Positions 25,800 to 33,275 of a DNA stretch of 34,000 bases are shown here, in pieces (the stretch's first letter is position 1; the number at the start of each line of letters is the position of its first letter). Origin of the DNA: Clostridiaceae bacterium (GTDB lineage Bacteria; Bacillota; Clostridia; Oscillospirales; Acutalibacteraceae); NCBI GenBank assembly GCA_016297645.1, contig JAEDGF010000017.1, forward strand, positions 1-34,000. Reading direction: 5' to 3'. The notes under the pieces are model-generated. The model was given only the letters and a program-made list of their open reading frames with translations. It ran no database searches and was not told the origin of the DNA. The position numbers and the translations under genes are program-made.

Positions 25800-26639
25800 T
25801 CAGTTGACTTTGCCGACATATTCTTCAAGGCAAACGCCCTTTTCGACGATCTCTTTTGCGTAGTCGACGCCTACATAACGCCAGTGCCACGGGGAAGCGT
25901 TGAAATGCGTCACGCTCTCCTTACCCGATGTGTAGCGCTCAATGAAGCCGTATTCGGCGGCGTGCTGTTTGAGCCACGCATACGCAGGGGTGTCGGAAAA
26001 ATCGGCGGAGCGGTGTCCGATGTCAATGGCAAGTCCGTAGTTGTGTTCGCTGCAACCGACCGGCAATACGCTGAAAGAAGCGAGCGCCTCTGCCTTCTCT
26101 TCCGTGTAGCCGTCGTCAACGAACGCCTGAACCTGTTTGTCGAAGGAACGCTTCTGCCTGTCGGGGCTTACATAACCCGAAACGGGCGTGAGTGTCACAC
26201 CGCTTTGAAGCGCGGCGTTATACATCTGCGAAAAGGCATCAACCACCTTTTTGTCAAGATACACCTGAGTACCTTCAAGGCATTCATCGACATGAGGCTC
26301 GTATGTATCGTTCATTTTGTAATAGCTATTGAGAAGCACGAGGCTCCAAGTTTCGTCGGACGGAATATTTACGATAATAGGCTCGGGGAGCTTATCGAAA
26401 GAGCCGGTCTGTTCGGCTGCACTCTGTGATACCTCCGCCTGAGTTTCATGCAAGGGGGCTTCCGAGGGCGTGGTTTCGGCTGCGCCGTTTACAACGGGGA
26501 CGGGAGAATCGTCCTTTACCGCAGAAATTTTATTGCGCTCGGCGCTCAATGTTATCCCGAAGGACACGAAAAAGGTTGCCGCGATAAAAAGAACTGCGGC
26601 AATTATTTTTATCGATTTTTTCAGCTTCATTTTTTTCAT
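25800..26639 (-). CDS. VanY-like M15 carboxypeptidase, catalytic Glu replaced by Ser
   Basis: A 279-residue exported protein of the D-alanyl-D-alanine carboxypeptidase (VanY, M15B) family. A membrane or signal segment is at residues 11-32, followed by a Thr/Glu/Pro-rich linker to about 82. The zinc ligands are present: His199 and Asp206 in SEHNYGLAID, and His252 in PWHWRYV. In the family the residue three before the second zinc His is Glu in E-P-W-H; here it is Ser249 (NASPWHWRYV). That Glu is the catalytic base in VanX-type enzymes. The protein may therefore bind peptidoglycan without cleaving it, or use another residue. The ATG at 26639 has a poor SD. It has its own strong promoter. Confidence 0.88.
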   Translation of the reverse strand: MKKMKLKKSIKIIAAVLFIAATFFVSFGITLSAERNKISAVKDDSPVPVVNGAAETTPSEAPLHETQAEVSQSAAEQTGSFDKLPEPIIVNIPSDETWSLVLLNSYYKMNDTYEPHVDECLEGTQVYLDKKVVDAFSQMYNAALQSGVTLTPVSGYVSPDRQKRSFDKQVQAFVDDGYTEEKAEALASFSVLPVGCSEHNYGLAIDIGHRSADFSDTPAYAWLKQHAAEYGFIERYTSGKESVTHFNASPWHWRYVGVDYAKEIVEKGVCLEEYVGKVN

Positions 26640-26711
26640 TCTTTCTTACTTGAAAACTGGCGATACGATCAAAAAATGGCCCGCCCGGTGTTCTTCAAAA
26701 AACACACATTC

Positions 26712-26740
26712 ATTATACACCGAAGAAACGAAAATGTCAA
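26712..26740 (-). promoter_or_regulatory. Consensus SigA promoter for the vanY-like gene
   Basis: On the minus strand TTGACA (26740-26735) and TATAAT (26717-26712) are both exact consensus hexamers with a 17-base spacer. It lies 73 bases before the vanY-like start. A promoter this strong suggests constitutive, high expression. Confidence 0.9.
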
Positions 26741-26829
26741 ATCTCAAGAAAAATTTGCCGCCATACGTTGCACTACGACATTGAAGTATGCAATAATGCA
26801 AGTAAGAAACGACAAAAATCTGTCACTCA

Positions 26830-27870
26830 TCAGATAAAGTAGAAATCGGTATTCCAAGACGGGACGCCGTTTTTGTGGCGCATAAAGAGCTTGTAATCGT
26901 CACGAATATCAAGCACCGCCCTCGGCAGCGTAAACAGATCCTCGCTGCGGTGGTAGCACGCAATCTTCAACGCAGGTTTTTTATTGCGAATAACGCTTTC
27001 CGCGCCGTGGATGAATTCAAGCTCGCTCCCCTCGATATCGACTTTTATTATTATCGGACGGTTCTCGCCTTCAAAAAGCCGATCGACCGTAAAGGAACAG
27101 ATTTCCGTACTGCCCGAACCGGCGTGCGTTCCTCTGCCCTTTTTGTCGTCCGCAAAAACAGTACCGTCCACATCTCCGGCTGCGGCGTTTATGCACCTTG
27201 TATTTTTAAGCTCTGCGGTATTCGAAACGAGCTTCTTAAAGCTCCGTTTGTCCGGCTCGACTGCAATTATCTCTCCGTAGCCGGGGTACTTCTCCGCAAA
27301 CGAAAGTGCAGTATCGCCGTTATACGCACCGAGATCAAGAAAAACCGCGCCGTTCGTGTTTTCCGGCTCGGGGACATCGTCGCTCTCGCACGAAAAAAGG
27401 TAGTTGAGCTTTCCCGAGAGCCTGAAATTTATCACATCGTCAAAGGTATCGCGCGAAAGTCTGTCGGCAAGCCGGGAACGGACAAATTCAAGCTCCCCGC
27501 GGTGCTTTTCGAAAAACTCACCGTTGAAAATGCTGTTACCGTAAACGGGATACTCCGGGAAAAGCAGCTCAACACGCGAAGAAATTCTGTCGATATTCTC
27601 GCGCACCTCGCGTCTGTCCGAGCCGAAGCACATCAAAACGGTCATATCAGGGAACCTTTCGTAAAGCTCCTCGAAGCTAAGCACTTCAAAGCCGCGAAAA
27701 GTGCGTTTTCGGACAAAACCTCCGGAAGCAAAAATGCCGCTTATCGCGATTTTATGCGCGTTGAGGTCGTCTATAAGCCTGTCGGCACCGTTTCCCGTAC
27801 CGTACAGAACGATGGGATTATTACGATTTTTAAGCTCCTCGCGGATATCCGTCATATATATTTTTTCCAT
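26830..27870 (-). CDS. FkbM-family methyltransferase with N-terminal Rossmann-like region
   Basis: A 346-residue protein. The C-terminal half is a SAM-dependent FkbM-type methyltransferase: FLDLGAYNGDT (177-187) is the SAM loop, AVEPDKRSFKKL (203-214) the next acidic motif, and IKVDIEGSELEFIHGA (275-290) the FkbM signature. FkbM enzymes mostly O-methylate sugars or polyketides. The N-terminal part has VLYGTGNGADRLI (21-33), a nucleotide- or sugar-nucleotide-binding-like Rossmann start. The ATG at 27870 lies inside the end of the helicase gene (19-base overlap), and AAGGA seven bases upstream is its SD. This overlap ties it to the TerB/ATPase/helicase operon. Its substrate is unknown; a role in that system is inference. 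Confidence 0.88.
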   Translation of the reverse strand: MEKIYMTDIREELKNRNNPIVLYGTGNGADRLIDDLNAHKIAISGIFASGGFVRKRTFRGFEVLSFEELYERFPDMTVLMCFGSDRREVRENIDRISSRVELLFPEYPVYGNSIFNGEFFEKHRGELEFVRSRLADRLSRDTFDDVINFRLSGKLNYLFSCESDDVPEPENTNGAVFLDLGAYNGDTALSFAEKYPGYGEIIAVEPDKRSFKKLVSNTAELKNTRCINAAAGDVDGTVFADDKKGRGTHAGSGSTEICSFTVDRLFEGENRPIIIKVDIEGSELEFIHGAESVIRNKKPALKIACYHRSEDLFTLPRAVLDIRDDYKLFMRHKNGVPSWNTDFYFI

Positions 27871-30194
27871 CCGAGAATCCTTTTTTTCATTTCGTCGGTA
27901 TCGAGTACGCCGAAAGCAAAGCCCTTGCGAACAAGCTCCTCCGGAACGAATTCGTCATATTTTTCAAAGAGCGGTACTTCATTTTTGTAAACAAGAAGTG
28001 ACGGGTCGCTGAATTTTTCCGCTTTGGCAGTCACCACGGAGAAGAACTGTTCGCGCGTGGCTTTCATCTTGAACTGAATATAGTACGGTCTTGACGGCGA
28101 CAGCCCGGTGATTCCGAGTTCGTCGCCGCATATGAGCTTCAAAAAACGCTCGACTGCAAGAAAAGCATACGACCCGAGCCACGGGAAAAGACACCACATA
28201 TCGCCGCCGAGATTTATAAGCGGCTGGCTGCAAACGGACGCTTTTTTCGCCGTATAACGCGCTTTTTCCAGTCGGATAACGGCGTTTCGCATCAAATACG
28301 GATAGACCTGAGTTTCGTTCAGTGCCGTTCTCATCCGTTCGAGAACGCGTGTATCGACCGCACCGGGACACTGACCGAAATAAGCCGGAACCTGACCGCG
28401 CACGGGTTCGACATAAACAAGGTGGCGTTTGCGGTCGACATCAAGCACTGTCCAGACATGACCGGCAATGGCGAGTTTCTCTCCTGCCGGAGGCGGCAAG
28501 ACAACGGTTCCGAGTTCCTGCGAGTCGTTTCGCACGGTGAACTCCTCGTTCTCCTGAAAAACCGCATAAAACTTAAAGCTGTTAATAATTCGTTCGCCCT
28601 TTATTCCTATTATAAGCCCGCCGTTTTCGGTTCGCTCAATGTGACCGATATCCAGCAAATGTCGAAGAAGCGTACGGTAATCGTCCGTCGAAATATTCCT
28701 GAAATAGCCGAGCGTCAGAATCCTTTGCGCAAGCTCCCTCGGCGTAAGCTCACCGGAGGACGCAAGCGTCGCCATTGTCTGATGATACAAAAGGCTGTAC
28801 GGATAGCCTGCGTCGGCAGGCGGCTCGACCCAATGCTCCTCGCGATAAAGCTGAACGAGCGCTATTCCTTGAAGCAGCTTCCACGGGACGGTATCGGGGA
28901 GCATGGCACGCATTTCCGGCTCGTCCTCGCGCATTACGAACCACATCTCCGGCGGAGCGCCGCGTCTGCCCGTTCTTCCCATGCGCTGCAAAAAGGAAGA
29001 AACAGTAAAGGGTGCGTCAAGCTGAAAGGCGCGTTCAAGTCTGCCGATATCTATACCGAGTTCAAGCGTTGCCGTGGTTACGGTCGTGTCGTTTCTGTCC
29101 TCGCTTTTCATAGCGTCCTCCGCCGTTTCGCGGTAAGAGGCGGACAGATTTCCGTGATGAATAAGAAAGCGGTCGGGCTCGTTGTTCTTCTCGCAGTACC
29201 GCCTGAGCGTTGTAGTGACAGCCTCGCACTCCTCGCGCGAGTTCACAAAAACAAGGCATTTTTTGCCCTTGGTGTGGTCAAAGATATACTTAAAACCGGG
29301 GTCCGCACCCTCGGGGGCGCAGTCGGTCGCTTTATCGAGATATCGGCGGTCGCTGCCGGTTTCGGGCGCTTGCGGCTGTGCGCCGTTCTCATTATTGGTT
29401 TCAGACAGCGCAGCAGCACCGTCACTCACGGAAAAGAGATTCCCCTGTTCGGCGGTTTCATCGGCGGAGGTCTTTTCCGGCGGATTGTTTTCGGGGGCTG
29501 TATAAAAATGCTCCATTGAAATACGCCACTTCACGGGAGGTGCGGAAATACGCGGAATGAAAGTGTTGCGTCCCGACCCCATGGCAAGGAACTCCCCGGC
29601 TTTTTCGGGGTCGCCTATCGTTGCCGAAAGACCTATTCTGCGCGGCGAAGAACCGCTCAGCCGCGAAAGCCTTTCTATCAGGCACATGGTCTGACCGCCC
29701 CTTTGCGCACGCATGAGCGAGTGTATCTCGTCTATTACTATATATCTCAGGTCGCAGAACAGCTTCGGGATATACATATGCTTGTGCATAAGAAGCGCTT
29801 CGAGCGACTCGGGCGTTATCTGCAAAATGCCGGACGGATTTTTCAGCAGCTTATTTTTATGCGCCTGCGAAACATCTCCGTGCCAATGCCAGACGGGAAT
29901 ATACGCGTCCTCGCAAAGCTCTTCGAGCCGCGAAAACTGATCGTTTATAAGTGCCTTCAAGGGAGCGATATAAAGCGCGCCGACAGACGCGGGCGGATTC
30001 TCGTAAAGCTCGGTAAGAATCGGGAAAAACGCCGCTTCCGTTTTTCCCGACGCGGTCGAAGCGCACAGCAGCACATTGTCGTCCGTATTAAAAACGGCTT
30101 CGCCTGCCGCGACCTGAACGGCACGGAGATTTTCCCAACGGTTTCTGTAAATAAAGTCCTGTATAAAGGGGGCATAGCGTTCAAAAACATCCAT
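27852..30194 (-). CDS. Lhr-type DEAD/DEAH helicase (BrxHI-like)
   Basis: A 780-residue superfamily 2 helicase. Motifs in order: TASGKTEAAFF (motif I, Lys51), DEIH at 155-158, SAT at 190-192, VFVNSREECE, HHGNLSASYRE, TATLELGIDIG and QRMGRTGRRG (403-412). Between the two RecA domains is an acidic, low-complexity insert (about 231-297). The part after residue 420 resembles the winged-helix and C-terminal region of Lhr/BrxHI helicases. The start is ATG at 30194, four bases after the ATPase stop. A longer reading to 30293 would overlap the ATPase gene by 95 bases and is rejected. In BREX type 2/Pgl, a BrxHI helicase accompanies a BrxD ATPase, as here. Family is firm; the specific role is inferred. 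Confidence 0.9.
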   Translation of the reverse strand: MDVFERYAPFIQDFIYRNRWENLRAVQVAAGEAVFNTDDNVLLCASTASGKTEAAFFPILTELYENPPASVGALYIAPLKALINDQFSRLEELCEDAYIPVWHWHGDVSQAHKNKLLKNPSGILQITPESLEALLMHKHMYIPKLFCDLRYIVIDEIHSLMRAQRGGQTMCLIERLSRLSGSSPRRIGLSATIGDPEKAGEFLAMGSGRNTFIPRISAPPVKWRISMEHFYTAPENNPPEKTSADETAEQGNLFSVSDGAAALSETNNENGAQPQAPETGSDRRYLDKATDCAPEGADPGFKYIFDHTKGKKCLVFVNSREECEAVTTTLRRYCEKNNEPDRFLIHHGNLSASYRETAEDAMKSEDRNDTTVTTATLELGIDIGRLERAFQLDAPFTVSSFLQRMGRTGRRGAPPEMWFVMREDEPEMRAMLPDTVPWKLLQGIALVQLYREEHWVEPPADAGYPYSLLYHQTMATLASSGELTPRELAQRILTLGYFRNISTDDYRTLLRHLLDIGHIERTENGGLIIGIKGERIINSFKFYAVFQENEEFTVRNDSQELGTVVLPPPAGEKLAIAGHVWTVLDVDRKRHLVYVEPVRGQVPAYFGQCPGAVDTRVLERMRTALNETQVYPYLMRNAVIRLEKARYTAKKASVCSQPLINLGGDMWCLFPWLGSYAFLAVERFLKLICGDELGITGLSPSRPYYIQFKMKATREQFFSVVTAKAEKFSDPSLLVYKNEVPLFEKYDEFVPEELVRKGFAFGVLDTDEMKKRILGWKKYI

Positions 30195-30198
30195 ATTA

Positions 30199-31515
30199 TT
30201 ACACCGTGAACTCCGCGAAATCATCGTCGGCATCATCTCTTCCGTCGGCAGAAGCAAACGAGAAATCGCCGTCGGACAGTATTTCGGCGACATTTATCTC
30301 CGGGTTCTGCATAACTATATTGAGCAGATTTATAAGGTCGCGTATTATTTCACGCGGCGTTATGCTGCTGCTTGCACCCACTCTGCCGAACTCCGTTCTG
30401 ATAAACAGTTCAAGGTCCCGACGCGTCACAATGGGTGTGTAATTAAACCGCACCGCGTGTATCTCGGACAGCTTTTCGCTCAGCACGAGCATTTGCTCGG
30501 GTGTGAGCGGTTCGAGCTTTATAACCGGGGCGAGCATATCCCGTCTGCCCTTTTCGGCAAAACGGCCGTCGGACAACCGCGAACGAAGCGCTTCGTAGCT
30601 GTACACACCGCGCCTGTTGTCCTCAACACACTGCAATGTTCCGCTCATGATTATTCCGAGATATTTTGCCTTACCCTGTAAAACATCATTGTACATAGTG
30701 AGTATTTTTTCGTAGTTTGCCTGACGAGTGACCGTCTGCGGAATCTTATAAATGTTGACAAGCTCGTCAATCAGAATAACGAATCCCTTGTAGCCGGCTC
30801 CGACAAAGAACAGGGCAAAGAGCTTGATGTAATCATACCAATCGTCGTCCGTAATTATAATGTTGACACCGAGGTCGCGCTTTACCTCGCTTTTAAGGTT
30901 GTATTCGCCCTTGAACCATTTGAGAATTCTCTCTTTCAGCTCGCCGTCACCGTTTACGAACGCCCGATAATATAGAACCAAAATCTGCGCAAAATCATAC
31001 CCGTGCGTCATTTCGCAGAGGGAGAGCGCCTTATCGCGCACGCATTTTTCCACGGCATTATTAAATTCGCTGCTGCCGATTTCACCGTCGTACGACTTTT
31101 CGACCTCGTCGCGTACGGCAATCACCCACTTATCGAGAACAAGCACGAGCGCATTTCCGTTTTTACGCGTTTTTACGGCAAGCGACTTCATAAGCTCGCG
31201 ATATGTCGCAAGCCCCTGTCCGCGCGTACCGGTGAGCCTTCTCTCGGGGGACAGGTCGGCATCCGCAACCACAAAATCACGATCCATCAAAAAATTACGG
31301 TAGCATTGCAGCAAAAAGCTCTTTCCGCTTCCGTATTTGCCCACGACAAAACGGAATGCCGAACCGCCCTCCGCCATCGTATCGGCGTCATAAAGAAGCG
31401 CGTTTATCTCACTGTCGCGCCCGACGGTAATATAAGGCAGACCTATTCTCGGCACGACTCCGCCGTTAAGCGCGTCGATGACGGTTGCAGCAACTCTTAC
31501 GGGAATGTTGATCAT
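30199..31515 (-). CDS. DUF2791 P-loop ATPase (BrxD-like)
   Basis: A 438-residue ATP-binding protein. Walker A is GKYGSGKS (59-66); FVVADADLSPERRLTGTRGQ (81-100) is characteristic of the DUF2791/BrxD group; Walker B is FVILIDEL with Asp250 and Glu251. A second region around residues 330-400 has SDGRFAEKGRRDMLAPVIKL and GASSSITPREIIRDLI, an arginine-finger-like and winged-helix-like area as in AAA+ relatives. The start overlaps the TerB stop in ATGA and the helicase follows by four bases, so the three are translated together. BrxD is a small ATPase of type 2 BREX. I am confident in the family and not in the cellular role. Confidence 0.88.
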   Translation of the reverse strand: MINIPVRVAATVIDALNGGVVPRIGLPYITVGRDSEINALLYDADTMAEGGSAFRFVVGKYGSGKSFLLQCYRNFLMDRDFVVADADLSPERRLTGTRGQGLATYRELMKSLAVKTRKNGNALVLVLDKWVIAVRDEVEKSYDGEIGSSEFNNAVEKCVRDKALSLCEMTHGYDFAQILVLYYRAFVNGDGELKERILKWFKGEYNLKSEVKRDLGVNIIITDDDWYDYIKLFALFFVGAGYKGFVILIDELVNIYKIPQTVTRQANYEKILTMYNDVLQGKAKYLGIIMSGTLQCVEDNRRGVYSYEALRSRLSDGRFAEKGRRDMLAPVIKLEPLTPEQMLVLSEKLSEIHAVRFNYTPIVTRRDLELFIRTEFGRVGASSSITPREIIRDLINLLNIVMQNPEINVAEILSDGDFSFASADGRDDADDDFAEFTV

Positions 31516-33113
31516 GTCAGTTTACCTCTCAGTTCCTCCGCATAATCGGAAATAATAAACGGTTTATCGCCGTCAAAATCTATAACAATATCGCAAAATT
31601 CATCATAAAACATCTCGTTTATCTCATCACAGACCATCGAAATGGGTATCCCGGCGGCAGCAGCTTCTTTCTCTGCGTTGCCGCCGTCAAGAAGAAGGCG
31701 CAGGATACGCTTCCACAGCGGCTCATCGTTTTCCTCGACTGTTTTTGTGCCGGCACTGCCGTGCTTCGTCACAACAGACGCACCGACCGTTGTCCCGACC
31801 GGGCTTTCGCTTTTTCCGCAGTCCGCATTTTCGATTTTTTCGCCGCCGGACTCTTTATCTGCACCGAGGGCGGGACTGTTCAAAGCGTTTTCCGCACCGG
31901 GCGAACCGGTCTTGTCCTCCTCGGTCATGAGCTTTTCGCCCGTGATGTCGGAAGCTGAACGGATAGCGTCAACATTCGAGAAATCAATTTTCACGCTGTC
32001 TATTTTCTTTTTTATGCTCTGCCGCTTTGCCTGTTCGAAAACGCGGTCGACACACGCAGAGAGCGAATTTTTCAGGCTGATATTGAGCGGAACGGGCTTA
32101 ATTGCACTCTTTAATTTAAGCTTTTCGCGTATAATGATATCAGCGCAGCGAATAAGCGCCCCGAGATCGCGCGAAGCTGCCGCGTTTTTTTCAAAGGAAG
32201 TCGCGAGCCAGTGTCCGTTCAGGCAATAAAACGATCTGCCGTCAGGCAAATCAACGTTTACACAGCCCGTTACGGGACGGCTCTCAACGACGGCACCGGC
32301 AAAGGTGAAGTAGCTTTTCTTTTTTCTGCGGCAGTAGTGACCGGCAAAGCCGCCTGAGGAAGCAAACAGCCGGTCGACCTCTTTCACAAGCTCCCCCGCT
32401 ACCCTTGCGACAAGTGCAGGATTCTTCTTATAAGAGCTTGAATGCATAAGAGAATACGATGAAAAATCTTCCACAGCTCGTAGTATTTCATCATCCGCAT
32501 ACTTGTCCGGCTGCGAAAGCACCGCTCCGCTGCGTTGCAGCGAGTTCTCATACGGCAGCTCGGCATACCGTTTTGTGAGTCTGTAAGTAACGGCAAAATC
32601 CGTAAGCCACCGCGCACGGTAAACAAGGACGCTCGGATCAAGCTCGCCGTACGCCGAAAAGAAATCGCGCAGCTTTGTAAACGCCTCGTCCGGAGTTGAT
32701 GCACCGACGAGATTCAGCAATTCGAAAATATAGACATAGGCATACGAAAGCGAGGTCTTTTCGAGCTGCCCGCCGCGAAGCTTCGTGCGCCAGGTAAAAT
32801 ATGTGCGCAGCTGCAAAGTGTTCATAGCCGCATATGACGGGAAAGCAGACGAATATTCTGTCTTTTGTACGCAGTCGTCGTCAAAATCCTCCATCATTTT
32901 CGCCTGCCCGACAAAAATATGGGGATCGGCAAGGTAAACGCTGCGCGTACTGAAAGCCCGACGCATTTTCATTATCCTGTCGGGGGTGAACGACTTCATT
33001 TGGGACGCCGTAAATAAAATCGGCTTATCGGTATACTCGCCGCGCGACAAAACGCTCTTTCCGTCGTGGGAAAGACGCTCGGCGTCGTCTAATAATCTGT
33101 CGAGCTTTGCCAA
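31512..33113 (-). CDS. TerB_N/TerB_C domain protein, first gene of the helicase operon
   Basis: A 533-residue protein. Residues about 85-300 fit TerB_N: MNTLQLRTYFTWRTKLRGGQ and SYAYVYIFELLNLVGAST. A Cys/His/Lys-rich stretch (HYCRRKKKSYFTF) follows. A low-complexity Glu/Gly/Ser/Lys linker runs from about 395 to 470, and the end is TerB_C-like: PLWKRILRLLLDGG and FYDEFCDIVIDFDG. TerB-family proteins are linked with metal- and stress-response and DNA-processing gene sets. The start chosen is TTG at 33113, eight bases after AAGGGG. An in-frame extension to 33191 would cover the promoter and lacks an SD. It opens the operon TerB-ATPase-helicase-FkbM. Confidence 0.82.
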   Translation of the reverse strand: MAKLDRLLDDAERLSHDGKSVLSRGEYTDKPILFTASQMKSFTPDRIMKMRRAFSTRSVYLADPHIFVGQAKMMEDFDDDCVQKTEYSSAFPSYAAMNTLQLRTYFTWRTKLRGGQLEKTSLSYAYVYIFELLNLVGASTPDEAFTKLRDFFSAYGELDPSVLVYRARWLTDFAVTYRLTKRYAELPYENSLQRSGAVLSQPDKYADDEILRAVEDFSSYSLMHSSSYKKNPALVARVAGELVKEVDRLFASSGGFAGHYCRRKKKSYFTFAGAVVESRPVTGCVNVDLPDGRSFYCLNGHWLATSFEKNAAASRDLGALIRCADIIIREKLKLKSAIKPVPLNISLKNSLSACVDRVFEQAKRQSIKKKIDSVKIDFSNVDAIRSASDITGEKLMTEEDKTGSPGAENALNSPALGADKESGGEKIENADCGKSESPVGTTVGASVVTKHGSAGTKTVEENDEPLWKRILRLLLDGGNAEKEAAAAGIPISMVCDEINEMFYDEFCDIVIDFDGDKPFIISDYAEELRGKLT

Positions 33114-33147
33114 AATAAACACCCCTTTTTGTTGAAGTCGTCTTTTT

Positions 33148-33176
33148 ATTGTACCATACAAAAAAGCCATAATCAA
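33148..33176 (-). promoter_or_regulatory. SigA-type promoter for the TerB/ATPase/helicase/FkbM operon
   Basis: On the minus strand TTGATT (33176-33171) and TACAAT (33153-33148) are 17 bases apart, 35 bases before the TTG start. The -10 is a five-of-six match. It is divergent from the zinc-ribbon gene promoter at 33216-33244. Confidence 0.7.
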
Positions 33177-33215
33177 GACTTTTGCAAACATTTGTTCTGT
33201 TTTTTATATGAATTA

Positions 33216-33244
33216 TTGACATACACCGCAGATAATATTAAAAT
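33216..33244 (+). promoter_or_regulatory. SigA-type promoter for the zinc-ribbon gene
   Basis: TTGACA (33216-33221) is an exact -35 and TAAAAT (33239-33244) a five-of-six -10, with a 17-base spacer. The gene start follows 31 bases later, after AAGGAGG. Confidence 0.8.
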
Positions 33245-33275
33245 ATGTATAACCTCAGAAAAGGAGGAATAACAT

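Noticed and set aside
30195..30293. Longer helicase start at 30293
   Set aside because: It would overlap the ATPase gene by 95 bases; ATG 30194 is four bases past the ATPase stop and starts the conserved region.
33114..33191. Longer TerB-protein start at 33191
   Set aside because: The extension covers the -10 and -35 elements, and TTG 33113 has an SD (AAGGGG) at proper spacing.
26830..33191. Complete BREX or Pgl system
   Set aside because: No PglX-type methylase, PglZ, PglW, BrxC/PglY or BrxL is encoded in the window; the FkbM protein is not a DNA methylase by its motifs.
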